A stretch of 64,000 nt of DNA from Megaleporinus macrocephalus. Taxonomy: Eukaryota > Chordata > Actinopteri > Characiformes > Anostomidae. The notes beneath the pieces were generated by a model, which did no database searches, was not told the DNA's origin, and saw only the letters and a list, made by a program, of their open reading frames with translations. The stretch is taken from contig CM038710.1 in assembly GCA_021613375.1 (NCBI GenBank), positions 24,884,667 through 24,948,666 of the forward strand, read 5' to 3'. Numbering within the stretch: position 1 is the first letter of the stretch; every line of letters begins with the position of its first letter. Below, in pieces: positions 1-12,830 of the stretch. The position numbers were made by a program, and so were the translations under genes.

Positions 1-160
1 TATTATTGAATAATATAATAATGCATTTTCCAGAACATTGTACTTTTTCAAGAAAGGCTATATAGAAAACACATGCAAGCCAAATTACAAAGAAATTTAT
101 TTTTTAATTTTTACTACTCCTTGCCCATTCCTTGTCTCAGTATTGACTTGTTTTTCACTG

Positions 161-590
161 TAGTTACTGCTTAACTGCTTAACCAGTTTATTAGTAGTTA
201 CTGATGTGATAAATTCGACCACCTACTGGCTTAATTAGAGCATAATGATGGACTCAAATGTTGTGTCATAGATTCGGATGCACTAATCTAGAATATTCTT
301 ACTGCACCCGAGCTGCTGCTTAATAGTGTAATAATGGGCAGATAGTTAATTAGCAGTTAATGCTTATATATTTGATACCACCTATTGGCTTAATAAGACA
401 TAATAAGGAAATAATAATGATCACCTAATATGTTGCACAAAACATTATGTATGTATAAATACACAAACACTTATTCTGAAAAATGTGTAGTTCACTCTAG
501 TTACTCTTTAACAGCATAAATAGAGAAATGCAAATAACATACTGGCTTGTTAAGGCTTAATAAAGGCATTACAATGGTACTACAGTGTTG
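161..590. repeat. Degenerate tandem repeat, about 160-bp period, three units
   Basis: Three diverged units carry the same landmark, ACCTACTGGCTTAAT or a close variant, starting near 219, 379 and 539, so the spacing is about 160 bp. Each landmark is preceded by a GTTACT/GCTTAAC-like block and followed by an AT-rich tail (ATAATGATGG, ATAATAATGA, AAAGGCATTAC). There is no coding potential. It may be the edge of a longer satellite-like array or a diverged non-autonomous transposon with internal repeats. Confidence 0.6.
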
Positions 591-2908
591 CCCTATATTG
601 AAGCATTGCAGTTAAAATTGTATTATTGTTTTATATCTCTGAAAAAAAAGGTGTATACATTTGAATCAAGTTAAATCATTGCACCACTTTTGAGTGTACA
701 GTGCAAGCCAGCACGCCTGAGAGGGCTCACACCTTCTCTCTTCAGAACTGTCCTCCACCTCATTGGCTGCATGTTTTCATTAAGGACAGAGCTACTGAGA
801 TACTCTCTCTGCGACAAATTCTGAGGAAACAAGCCACGAAAGAGAAATAGGGCAATCAGAGAGAGCACCCACATGAGGGCTGAAGGAGACACTTGAAATG
901 AGCGGAACAAGGAAAGTGATTGTTTTTCTGAAAGAGTAGAAACAAACCATGACAGTGGGAGCAGAACATGATATCCTGACATGCCAGTAGTCATACTGAA
1001 CCTGAGTCAAATGTGTGTGTTTGCAAAGGTCATTAACTCCTCAGTTAGTCTGCAATAGATAATTCCACTCAGAGGTGAGTAGAGTCACGTAAAAGCCATC
1101 CTTAAATTAAAGCACTGGTACGTAATAGAATAATGATTTAAGTAAAGGAAAACATAGCCCATCAGTAAACAGCATGCCATTTGAAATTATGGTGCTAACT
1201 TTTTATATTATTTGGTATAAGGTTGCTTTTTTGGAACCATACATCAAAACCAAAGGTTCCCCATTAAACTACAGATGAACTACTAAAGTAAAGTAAAGTT
1301 TTAAAGCTTGTTAGGGTCTATTCTTCTCTTTCTGAGATTCATTAAGTCTAAAATAAGTCTGAGAAACTGTAAAGCTGAACCAGTAGAATAGAATTATATA
1401 AAACCCCAAAACCCCTAAAAAAGCAGCATGAATCAATGTGAATGGATAAGTCGTATTAAGAAAAAACTGACCAAACCTTTTGGTATGAGAATGAATTTAT
1501 TTGCATGCTAGCCTAAAACTGGACTGAGGTTATGTGACTTTTGGCAAATCTTTATATGGCAACAATGACTCAGAGAAGGTTACAACCTACTCTGCTGGTG
1601 GATTTTGTTGTTTTCGCATTAGCTGTCTTGCATCCTTGCATCTCTTTTGGCTGTTGCCCACAACCGCTAAGATCTGACTACTCTGGTCTCGTAATCAGGC
1701 CTCTCCCTCTCTGTTTCTCTACCTCACTTGCGTCGACATCGTTTTCTTCCATTTTTTCACAGCCTGTGCTTTGATGTCCATGCAGTTCTAGCGAGAGGTC
1801 TTGTGCAATGACAGGATGCCATTCTCCCTATTACAAGTAACCAAAATGATTTTTATGCTCTTATTTTTGAAAAATGTTATATAATATTGTTGTAAGTAAA
1901 TTTAACTAAGAATAAAAAAACATCTACTCATCTGTATACCACAAAGGAAATCTTATATTTCTTATAAATCTTTTAGAAATACATCTTTAAATTATAGTGT
2001 ACATAAGGATGCAAGGAGTATATCAAAGGGAGCGATCAAAATTCTGAATTTTCTCCACAGGTCCACTCCTTTAGGGTAAACATCTAACAGCTTATTATCA
2101 GAGCAGAGGGGAGGCCATGCCCTGCATTATGTTGGTAAGAGTGTGTCGAGTTAGCTATTCCGTTATTGTTTTTTCTTCATTATTACGTTCATTATCTAAT
2201 AGAATGATTGATGATGATACAGTATCAGGTGACAGTGATGCATCTGTAGTGTAACCATATTTACTTTCATTAAAATGAGCTATGAGCTAAATTAACTGTG
2301 TACAAGTTATTGTTTTTGTATTGAATACAGATGACAGATGGAAGGTACTTGTTTCTATTCAAATGATCTTGTTCATATGACATCTTGCAATAACGTACAA
2401 CAGCAGCCAGTTAAAATGTCAAGGCAGTTAAAATATTATGGTCTTGTGTTTAGTACCAGTGTTGCTCATAATGGGCTAAAAGAGCTACGTAAGTCAAATA
2501 TTTAGAGTTGCTCAAGGTTCAGGGAGGGGATATTAATATAAGCAATTCACTCTAATTATGAAACAATGACTGTGTGTTGGTAGTTGTGTTTATCTGTTTT
2601 GCCAACACTAAGATAACACTGAGATAATGCTGGCTGTAATGGGGATTTGAATGTTATAATGGTGATTAATTAATGGTGATTAAATTTGAAGCAACAGAAA
2701 GGAAAGTAACACATTCTTTACTTTAGATGTTTTACTTTAATTGTTGAGTGAAGATTTGAAATTAAAGCCTGTGTATAAGTATTACTAAGGTCTGTTAGCT
2801 GGAGGAAAGTATGTGAGCTAAAAATAAGAAGCATTAAACAGTAAATTCTGTTTGATCTGCATTAAATAATAACAAAAATCACTACAAAAGCACAAGATTT
2901 TAAATGTA
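591..2908. other. Non-coding AT-rich DNA, no gene seen
   Basis: This stretch holds only short overlapping open frames (for example 671-1010 on the minus strand and 1541-1774 on the plus strand). None has a recognisable domain, and the two minus-strand frames overlap in different phases, as chance frames do. No tRNA, SINE or transposase similarity was recognised. Confidence 0.5.
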
Positions 2909-3065
2909 ATGCCTGCAATACATTCCTACAAAGTTGGGACAGGGGCATGTGTTACATCACCTTTCCATTTAACAGTATTTAATCATTGTTTGGGGGCTGA
3001 GAAGTCAGCAGCATTTCTGCTTTTGTTGACGTTCCGCTGTGCATAGTATATTCGTAACATGTGTT
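2909..3065. mobile_element. Tc1-like DNA transposon fragment
   Basis: The segment contains AAGTTGGGACAGGGGCATG followed by TGTTACATCACC and a TTTAACA...TTTGGGGGCTGAG stretch. This order of short blocks is recognised from the non-coding flank of a common fish Tc1-like family. The same blocks, more diverged, recur near 24,740-24,800 beside a recognisable transposase remnant. Only the flank is present, with no coding part. Family assignment rests on memory of fish repeats. Confidence 0.55.
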
Positions 3066-3247
3066 TGTGTCTGTTTGGAATGAGTTTTTAAAGAATATTG
3101 AAGCCCACCCATCATAGAAACATGTAATTTTTAAGCAGTGCCACTGGAGGTGTCAAAAGACATTTATTTGTGTTTTTTGGCCTCTTCCTTTATGCAGAGA
3201 GATGTGTTTTGATAATATTATGAAGAGAGTGACATGCTTAAAATCTT

Positions 3248-3790
<543 letters not shown>

Positions 3791-4689
3791 TATATTACAA
3801 TGAATCAATGACATGGATGAGATCAAACACTAAATATCTTACCTTTGATTTTGTTTATATACAGGTCAAAGTGGATTTTATTCACTGGTTTCAGATTTTA
3901 TTTGCAATTCCGTTCCCATTCTATTTTTGAAAAAAAAAAGAATTTTGTTGAAGAAGAAGAAGATTATTGTTTATTAAGTGTCTGTTAAATAAGTTGTTAA
4001 AACCAAGCCCATACAGAGAAATATGACAATATATGAAAGTGTGTGTGAAATACATTTTAAAAAAATGTAAGAAAATTGCCAGAAATGTAGGAGAACCTTA
4101 AAGAATATATTTAAAACATTTTTAGCCATGAAAAAAAGGAACACCAAGTTATGTTTGAACAATAAATATAGTTTTAATTAATTTAATACAGCGTGAGTTT
4201 TAAAAGCAGGATTGTCTATCTTGTATCCTCACTCATGATCATTTCTGCATATTACAGCTCAAATGAGCTCCAACACTGAAGAAATCTCCATTTCTGATGA
4301 TTGCTTTATAGCTGTAATTAACTTTTACCCTAAAACGCTGAAAGAGACCAAATCAAGCTGTACACTTCAATGAATGACATATAGCGGTTGCGCTCACGCA
4401 TAAAAACCTAACTTTGGTTTAGTGCAGCAACTTTAGTGTTACTCTTAAAAGACAAGAAGTCATGGATGTCTGACATGCACAACTATAATGGGAGGCCTGA
4501 TGGAGAATGACTGTCAGGGCCCATATGGCCCTTTATTTATTGACCTGCCATTCTTCCAGCCTTAAACAGATCCACTTAAGAAACAAATGGAATTCTACAA
4601 GCCATAAACATGATTTGTCCGAAGAGCTCCATGCACATCAATATAAATTCACAGTATTAGTTTTTCCCTTTAAAGATCCCCACTGCCCC
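3791..4689. other. Non-coding AT-rich DNA, no gene seen
   Basis: This is unique-looking sequence with short A and T runs. Open frames at 3974-4162 (minus) and 4507-4692 (plus) have no recognisable features and are dismissed. Confidence 0.5.
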
Positions 4690-5010
4690 TAAGGTTAAAC
4701 GGCATGTGGCAGTCTGTGGTCACTTAGAGCAGTAATAAGCTGCATCCGTTTGTTCTCCAGGAGGAACTCTGAGCTTCCATGGCTGCAGCCGGCCCTGAGC
4801 CCCTCTCCGAGATGCATTAGGGTTGTCAGTGCAAGCCGCAGAAATATGACGTCTGCACGCTAATGATTTGCTGGCCTCTGAGGGAAAATGTCCTCCATGA
4901 ATCAAATCACGCAAATGCATTTTCACATTTCCAATTTGAGGGTGGTACATGTTTAGAGCAGAAATTTACATTGCCATCCGTATTGTGCTTTAGCTTTGTA
5001 AGACCGTGTC
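4690..5010. promoter_or_regulatory. Candidate conserved non-coding (regulatory) block
   Basis: This less AT-rich, non-repetitive segment stands out from its surroundings. It contains a CRE-like TGACGTC (4847-4853), a CTAATGATT homeodomain-type core just after it, and ATGAATCAAATCACGCAAATG further on. Frames on both strands (4720-4950 minus, 4863-5135 plus) overlap and look non-biological. The regulatory reading is inference from composition and motif density; conservation is unknown. Confidence 0.35.
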
Positions 5011-5538
5011 AGTTTCTATCATACATCTCTGAGAGCATGTATACTCCAGCCTTGCCAACGCAGTCCTTGGATTTTTATTATTACGAGGACAGAAAATGTG
5101 CTTTAATGTGGCGCTGCCCTTCTTTATTTTTTTAACCTCGAATTGCTTAAATAATTACTCTCACACTGAGATCAGTGCTGTACTGTGAAATGCAGACGCA
5201 ATATGAAAGACCGTAAACTGGTTCTCTGTTCAATTTGATTCTTTAGAGCAGCTCAGTGGTAACCGGTATATTCTCATGTTCTCATGTGACACATGCTTCT
5301 GTTTAGGAACATCAGGCATGCATTCTTGTTTCTTTTACCACTTGTAATTATCTGGCAAGAAAATATCACTTATATCTTGTCTGGTTCCAAGAGTTGGTTT
5401 CAAAATCAGCCAGCCAGAGTGCTGAACTTGATTAGTCTCCCGAGGGCCTTTGGGCACACACTATAGCCACAATTCAAGGTTACCTAGCAACAAATAAAAG
5501 CTATTGCTAGTCTTGGTTCTCTTCATATCCCCCATTGG
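5011..5538. other. Non-coding unique DNA
   Basis: No repeat, RNA gene or plausible exon was recognised. The 3' end leads directly into the triplicated block. Confidence 0.45.
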
Positions 5539-6010
5539 TTTACTTAACATAACAGTATTTAAGCAAGTATGACAATGATAATTAAGATCTTTATTGTTTG
5601 ACATTATATATATATATATATAATAATAATACATATATAATATTCCTGCGGCTTACCTATATATTCCTGCGGCTTGCATATATCAGGCAACTAAGGCAAC
5701 TAAGACAATTCATCTTAGTAATATGTGTAAGTACACCAGCTATCATTAGAACAGATGTAAAGAAGCCTAGATTTAATACAAAGTAGCATAAATGTCTTCT
5801 TTTGAAAGAAGTAGATAATATCTTGGGCACCAGTTTGAACAAGGTTTAGTAGTTAAAGCAGGCACAGCTATTACATTACATGTGTAATCACTATTATGTT
5901 GCCAGTAATCTGTAATAGAGTACAAACATTTACTTTAATAAAAAAATAAACATATCTTTTCTAAATAAACATGTCTTTTATCTTCTTCTTTTTCTAAATA
6001 AACATGTCTT
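5539..6010 (+). repeat. Triplicated unit, copy 1
   Basis: This is the first of three near-identical direct repeats. The unit begins TTTACTTAACATAACAG, then has a (TA)n tract, two short direct repeats of TATTCCTGCGGCTT, a TCAGGCAACTAAGGCAACT block, and a truncated copy of the F1 small transposon (CATTAGAACAGATGTAAAG onward). It ends with two AAATAAACATGTCTTTT blocks. Copy 1 has only a short (TA)n (5605-5622) and lacks a TG after CAGTAT. Confidence 0.93.
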
Positions 6011-6559
<549 letters not shown>

Positions 6560-6627
6560 TTTACTTAACATAACAGTATTGTTAAGCAAGTATGACAATG
6601 ATAATTAAGATCTTTATTGTTTGACAT

Positions 6628-6711
<84 letters not shown>

Positions 6712-7047
6712 TCCTGCGGCTTACCTATATATTCCTGCGGCTTGCATATATCAGGCAACTAAGGCAACTAAGACAATTCATCTTAGTAATATGTGTAAGT
6801 ACACCAGCTATCATTAGAACAGATGTAAAGAAGCCTAGATTTAATACAAAGTAGCATAAATGTCTTCTTTTGAAAGAAGTAGATAATATCTTGGGCACCA
6901 GTTTGAACAAGGTTTAGTAGTTAAAGCAGGCACAGCTATTACATTACATGTGTAATCACTATTATGTTGCCAGTAATCTGTAATAGAGTACAAACATTTA
7001 CTTTAATAAAAAAATAAACATATCTTTTCTAAATAAACATGTCTTTT
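6560..7047 (+). repeat. Triplicated unit, copy 3
   Basis: Third direct copy, with a 78-bp (TA)n tract (6628-6705). It stops within the last AAATAAACATGTCTTTT block, where the array ends and unique sequence resumes. Its internal variants agree with copy 1 rather than with the adjacent copy 2. Confidence 0.93.
6628..6705. repeat. (TA)n microsatellite in copy 3
   Basis: About 39 TA units with one TG interruption near the start. Confidence 0.97.
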
Positions 7048-8807
7048 ACATAAAAAGGTTACAAAGTCTGGTCACACAAAACTGTGAAAAACATGACCTG
7101 TCATTGTATAGTCTGAACCATGTATCTCAATTTTTGTTGTTTTTATTATTCATTCTCTTAACAAAGTTAAAACAAGCCATTTACAAGCCATTTGTACTGT
7201 TCTTTGTGAATGGGGTAATGTAAACAAACTCCCAAGGCAAATCTTGTTCCTTTAACTTGCTGAGCTTTTGCAGCAACATGCTTATTTACTGTCTGTGTTA
7301 TAAGGTTTGTAAACATTATATAAGTTCATAGAAACACAACTTGTCACTAACCATCTCCTGGCTTTATGACAACATAAAAACTGTAAATGTGCATTTCTAT
7401 GACTTTGAGAATGTTATTGTTTACAGTCTGTTCGGGTGAGACGAATGTGAGACTTGGGGAGTTTCTTAAACTGAACAAATTAGTAAATGAATGGTTTAAC
7501 AGCTGGCAATTTTATATCAATAAAAATGAAATGGGACCTCATTCTCAGCACTGCACCACTTTCAGTCACAACAGAAAATCATGCTCGAAATCAACAAGCA
7601 AGACACAGCAAGCCCAGATGTCTGAGCTCCTGCCAACTGTTTATATATATTTTTTTCACATTGTGTGTAAATTTGATGTGAAGTAGAAACATAGACGGAG
7701 GGTAAGTGAGCTATGAAGGTCGGCCTAAGAATGCAGAATGTTGCTGAAACACATGGTGAGGAGCAGCGTCAAAACATAATTTGGACTTAAAACACATTGC
7801 AGGCCTATAACTGAGCACAGCTGTTGGCGTTGTAATGAGTACCTGGAAAGTTATGAATATATACAGGTTTAGAAATATTAGATAGCTTAAGGCAATCTTC
7901 TAGCAGGAACAGAACAGTCTTCTGTATTCTGGATTACTCATTACTACTGTGAAAACAAACCGTTTCACACAGAACTCTGATAATTATTCAAATCTGGCAG
8001 TATAATTGATGCTTACACCATCTCATAGTGCCAGCTGTTTCACAAAAAACAGCCCTTTTTTCATTGTGTACTGCTATCCTCACTAGTTTAACTGTACTGT
8101 AACATCTTAACATTTATATCTACAGGAGAACCTTTTTCATTGTTCTGAAGAAGCTTCAATTAATTTATGTTTCATTATTGTTGTAAAAAAAACACCTTGA
8201 AAGGACATTCTAGAAAAAAGCAATATGTTACTTACTGGGAATTACATTGTTTTGTTTTCTGTTATCTATCAAAATGGAAGCAAACTAATTTAAATTAAAA
8301 CATTTAAGATATAAAGTGGTGTATTGATGGTGCATATAGAACACAGATGACTTTAAAATCTACTTAATTACATAACCATGTTATCAATTATGAGTTTACA
8401 CATTCATATATTAAGTTAATTATAGATATATAGATTAAATGCATTGTAAACTAACAGTAATAACGTTTGGGTTAAACAGTGGTCAGGTTCTTGAAATTCT
8501 TATTCTGAAAGGAAAATTCTGTTGATTTTTCCAAATTGTCTGCATAATTCAGTTGGTGAGATGTCAATATGGCCATTCAGAGTGATTTGATATGAACTGC
8601 ATTATTGCAGAAATAACTTACAGTGGTGGTGATGGGAACCAGGGGGTCTAAAGTCTATAACACAAATCTGGCCATTTTATGATCAGTGATCAGTCAATCT
8701 ACACACCTTCTGTATGTTTTTATTTGTCATAGCTATAGGCTATATGTTGACTGCTCACCACTGTGGACAGTTTTGACTCACCCTTCCATCAAACTGCTGT
8801 AAATGTT

Positions 8808-8810
<3 letters not shown>
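7048..8810. other. Non-coding AT-rich DNA, no gene seen
   Basis: The frame at 7387-7686 (99 codons, plus) has no recognisable domain and overlaps a second frame in another phase, so it is treated as chance. No transposon ends were recognised. Confidence 0.45.

Positions 8811-8866
<56 letters not shown>
8811..8866. repeat. (TA)n microsatellite
   Basis: About 28 TA units, on the left side of a mini-element. Confidence 0.97.
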
Positions 8867-8869
<3 letters not shown>

Positions 8870-8886
8870 AATTAAACAACTATATA

Positions 8887-9008
8887 TAGTACCGCTTAAA
8901 AGTTTAGGATCTTTAGAATTTTGAATTTCACTATTCATCTCATAGTGAAGGAAGACTACTCCATTAAAACAAGAAAATTTCACTGTGATTGCAATCTTTT
9001 GAGCTGTA

Positions 9009-9011
<3 letters not shown>
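8887..9011. mobile_element. Mini TIR element between two (TA)n tracts
   Basis: The left end reads TAGTACCGCTTAAAAGTTTAG. The right end, reverse-complemented, reads TACTACAGCTCAAAAGATTG. The two share an imperfect terminal inverted repeat of about 18 bp. At about 125 bp without coding capacity it looks like a very short non-autonomous Tc1/mariner-type element whose TA target lay in a TA tract. Left-end sequences of the CCGNNNAAAAGTTT type are common in fish Tc1-like repeats. Confidence 0.65.

Positions 9012-9094
<83 letters not shown>
9010..9094. repeat. (TA)n microsatellite
   Basis: About 42 uninterrupted TA units directly after the mini-element. A 99-codon minus-strand frame spanning both tracts is an artefact. 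Confidence 0.97.
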
Positions 9095-9098
<4 letters not shown>

Positions 9099-10379
9099 GC
9101 CCTAGTCATGCACTGTTTTTTCTGATCACAAACGTATCACGGAGAATCACAACCTTATTAGATAATAAAATACAGGATACACACACATTTTCTCATTCAC
9201 TTCTTTCAAAACAACTCTGACAAGTGATACTGAAGAATAGGAGTTAAGGATGGTTCCTCTGATGGACTAGGACCCAGAGCAAACAGGACAGCCCAGTGGA
9301 GAGGAAATGGAGAGATGACAGAAAGCTGGCCATCTGAAAAGCACAGGGCAGTCAGGGCGGAGAGCACATCAATACACGGAGGCTACAATACTGGGGTAAA
9401 GTTTGGAGGTTGTTTTGACACAAAAGCATTCTGATGTTGGTGCAATACGAGCGCTAATAATGATGAAACATTGCATTGCTGTAATGGTTTATTACCTGAT
9501 ACCTGTTATGTATTGAATTGTTTTAGGCAATATAAGACTGTATGCGACTATATAATACAGAAGGATGCTGCACTCAGCAAAATAAGCTAATAAACTGTGG
9601 TGATACCACTCTACCACCTTCCGTTAGGGAACAAACAATTGTTCCATATTCTATTTTTTAAGCTGAAAATCTTTAAATAATATAATATATTAAAAAAGGA
9701 CAAGTTGCCACTTGAACTGGTCTTCAAATGCTGATTTAAAAAATTAAGAATCTTTAAATGTATGTGGGACCATAATGACACCAGAATCCATTACAGGAAG
9801 GTTATATGAGCTGTACTGTCTCCAAACACCATGTCTTGTCTCCAGCATTTTTATTTAATAGCTCTATAAATAACTTTCCCCTAGAAAAATCTTATTTAAG
9901 GTGCAGAGTTGGACCTGAAAATCATTGCTGTACAGTGTATAGTGTAAATGAACTACTGTATATACCCAACTCAGGGCCTTATAATTCCAAGCCAACAAAA
10001 TAGCAGCCATTCAAACCTTAAATTGCCATGGACTATGTATGTGGCCATATCTCTTTTCCTCCAAGCTGTCAAGCCAATTGGCTCCGATGACATTTCTGCA
10101 AGGTGTCCAGACGTGAACTTTGACCATTCGCTTTAAGTCTGATCTGAAATTAAACAGTCTAATAAGCTACAAATTACCTCTCAGGCGCCTACTGTCAAAA
10201 CCCGCAGATCTGGTGGACTTACAGTTTGAGCTAACATGACCCTCAATACCTCGTCAACATGCAGGTGGCTGAAATATAATGACAGAATATCCCTGCTTGT
10301 CTCTCAACTGTAAACTAGGGAGGTGGGGAATATAAATAACATACAGAATCACAAGATAACAGACAAAGAAATGAGCCAC
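9095..10379. other. Non-coding DNA, no gene seen
   Basis: A moderately GC-richer part lies at about 9,235-9,420. Frames at 9806-10003 and 9948-10136 overlap in different phases and show no domain. No repeat family was recognised. Confidence 0.4.
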
Positions 10380-10640
10380 AAAGAACTGCTGCCAATCACA
10401 TAGTGGTGTTGTCTGGCATTTTAAGCTAATTGCTCTACTTATACAATTAGTTAATTACAGACATTCTAATTTTAGCATTGATTGTTTAATTGAGGGCAAG
10501 AAATGAGTGGTTTCATCAACAGTGATGCCTAAAGCCTGAGGGATTGTGCGATTGCCAGAGCATATCTAATGATTTACTGGACTGCAGTTTCTGAAGCAGG
10601 CTGTGGAGGAGAAGCAATGAATTCTTCTAGCTCAAGGAGT
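10380..10640. promoter_or_regulatory. Candidate regulatory block rich in homeodomain cores
   Basis: This is a non-repetitive segment with repeated TAAT/ATTA cores. AATTAGTTAATTAC lies at 10445-10458, and CTAATTTTAGC and TTTAATTGAGG follow within 50 bp. It lacks long frames and simple repeats. The density of homeodomain-type sites is what is seen; enhancer function is inference. Confidence 0.3.
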
Positions 10641-10799
10641 TGAGAGTGCTCTGGGCCCCACTTTAAAAGAGATATTACTAATAATACAGCAAACCTTACC
10701 TGACATTGTGTTCTTGATCTCGCATTGAACTCTAGACACTGCGTATCTCATTTTGGACTGTCTGGGCCTTCATCTTTTTGGACTAAAATGGTTAAAATG

Positions 10800-11120
10800 C
10801 ATCAATGCTTTGAGTGATCCATGGCAGAATCAAATGGAGAATTTCATGCCTCATTTCCGAAGGTCAGCGCCAGTCAAGACAGGAGCGAAGGGCTTTTATC
10901 ATCTGCTCTGAATTCCAATGCGAGCGTCAACCTTCAAACGAACTTGCACGAGGTTCACAAAAAGTGATCAAGGAATGTATCAGGGCTCCAGGAGTGTGTT
11001 TATGCGTGTCTGTTTTTTATGCCCTCGTCTTAACTTCCGAGTCCAAGGCTTAAATTAAAGTGCTGTGCTTGAGGAGGCCTGTCTGGGACAATAGCAGAAG
11101 GAAGTGCAGATAAAGTCAGA
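10800..11120. promoter_or_regulatory. Candidate conserved non-coding (regulatory) block
   Basis: The segment is GC-richer than its flanks, has no simple repeats and contains several motif-like words. AGGTTCA (10951-10957) is a nuclear-receptor-type half site, and GGAATGT (10972-10978) is a TEAD-type site directly after a TGATCAA. An 79-codon frame (10814-11053) is present without any recognised domain. Such blocks are typical of enhancer deserts, but I cannot show conservation. Confidence 0.35.
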
Positions 11121-11400
11121 TGAACAGACAAAACTTTTGAGGGCCAGGGGCCACTTGCATAAAACATGTTTTCCCTTGATACACCTTGTAACCAAAATTT
11201 TCTTTGTTTTGTTTAACGAATACGTTGTATTTGTTATGTAAACTCTCATAATTCAGTTAAATCACACACCAGTCAATGCAGTCCTTTTGTTCAGTCTACA
11301 GCACTGAAGCCCTACTGAGTACTTCCATGAATTGGACTAACACAGTTAACTTTACCCCTAACATTCCAAGGGCCTGATAGGTAGCGCCACACCTCAGTAC
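11121..11400. other. Non-coding DNA
   Basis: Nothing recognisable apart from a minus-strand frame (11055-11249) with no domain. Confidence 0.4.
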
Positions 11401-11920
11401 ACTTCAGTACTTAGTCTATAATTTGAAGTAAATACTGAATAATTGTTAATAGATACTGTACTGCAGTTACTGAATAATTCATAGCAGATATTAAATAAAT
11501 CTAATTTATTCATAATTGATCATTTATTTTATTCATGATAGATACTGAATTAGTCTTATTAGATACTGAATAATGCATAGAAGATGAATAGTTCATGGCT
11601 GATACCGAAAGAATATACAGCAGATATTGAATTACCTTTTGTAATTACTAAATAATTTATTGTATGTGCTCAAACAATTTATAGTGGTTCTACTATGAAA
11701 TTTTCAGTATTTCTTTTTGTCATTATTTTTTTATTGCAAAAACAACAACCACAGTATTACAATTGCCATTTGGTATGAATATATGAAAATACGAGAGTAC
11801 CACTCACCCCCAATTCAACCCCTCTTTCCACCCACCAGGGTTACAACAAGATTTTCAGCATTTCTAATGATTAATTCATAATAGACCCTTTACAATTACT
11901 ACATAGCTCATAGTAGTTCA
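11401..11920. repeat. Degenerate AT-rich minisatellite, interrupted
   Basis: Irregular repeats of a roughly 20-40-bp motif built around AGATACTGAATAATTCATAG recur about ten times between 11,425 and 11,690 in diverged forms. Related words (TTAATTCATAATAGA, TACATAGCTCATAGTAG) resume at 11,870-11,920. Between them lies a different 136-bp segment flanked by a 15-bp near-direct repeat, ATTTTCAG[T/C]ATTTCT (11700-11714 and 11851-11865), consistent with an insertion. Confidence 0.6.
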
Positions 11921-12419
11921 AGGGGTGTCAGCAGGATAAACGATTAGGGTAAAAGGGGGGTAGACATGAAATTTTAAGGCCTAAATTCATTTCAAGATGC
12001 TTTATGTGAACAGCCACATGACGTTTTTCTTAAAAGACTTCAGAGAGGCTAATTTGTGTTTGGGCCGTCCTGGAACAGTCTATTGCACTGCTCTGTTTTG
12101 CAGGTTTAAATTTGGTGTTAATGCTTACTCAGTGAGATGATATATGACTCGCTTACTTTGAAGAAATTTATTCTGGAGAATAACAGCACTGCTTGTCCTT
12201 GTGTCCCATCTCTGGCCTTATGACACTGCAGCTCACCTCAGCTGCTGTAAAACTGGGAGGCCAATGTACAGAAGAATTGCTTACCGTTAGGCAGTACAAG
12301 TTTTTTTTTCTGTTTGAGAAGCGCTGACTCACAGAGAGGGACTCCTCTGGGAGTATGTAAGAATCACTATTTTTGGAAAGTTAAATTGAATTTATATTTG
12401 GCAACCTCAGACTGTGGTT
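11921..12419. other. Non-coding DNA, no gene seen
   Basis: Unique sequence without recognised repeats, RNA genes or plausible exons. Confidence 0.4.
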
Positions 12420-12830
12420 TAATTAGCGTAAAAAGAAACATGTACAGTACGTGGACCTCACATGAGAAATGCTGACATATTTGTTATGTTGAATTAATGC
12501 CGGACCGTTGCGGCAGTGGCCACTGTCAGAAGTCGACCTAGTTGAAAAGTGAGCTTCCTCGGCTGTGCCGCTGGATGTCCATGGTTGACTGCGGAGAGTG
12601 AGCGGCCCTGACAGTGCGACCTGGCAGAAGGAGCAGGTGTTTGCATCTGGCTGAGCAGCAGTGGGCTGCCATATGGGAACGTGACCTGGAGAGAAGGCGT
12701 CTCGAGCCAGGCAGCTCAGCCTGCTGATGGATGGAGATCTTGGCAAGGTGGATTGTGGGAATACAGAGATCCCTGCCCTTCCTTTCACATGAGCCACGGT
12801 ACGCCTCAGCCAAGATAACCAAAAACCTCC
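12420..12830. promoter_or_regulatory. GC-richer unique block; possible regulatory element
   Basis: This stretch is clearly less AT-rich than its surroundings and free of repeats. Frames of 124 and 94 codons overlap on the minus strand and another lies on the plus strand. None has a recognised domain, and mutually overlapping frames are what GC-richer DNA gives by chance. A conserved non-coding element or a non-coding exon are both possible. Confidence 0.25.

Noticed and set aside
671..1010. Two overlapping minus-strand open frames of 107 and 72 codons
   Set aside because: Different phases of the same DNA, no recognisable domain and no exon context; expected by chance.
8810..9109. 99-codon Y/I-rich minus-strand frame
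   Set aside because: It spans two (TA)n tracts and the mini-element.
12423..12822. 124- and 94-codon minus-strand frames in a GC-richer block
   Set aside because: Overlap in different phases; composition looks like random GC-richer DNA and no domain is recognised.
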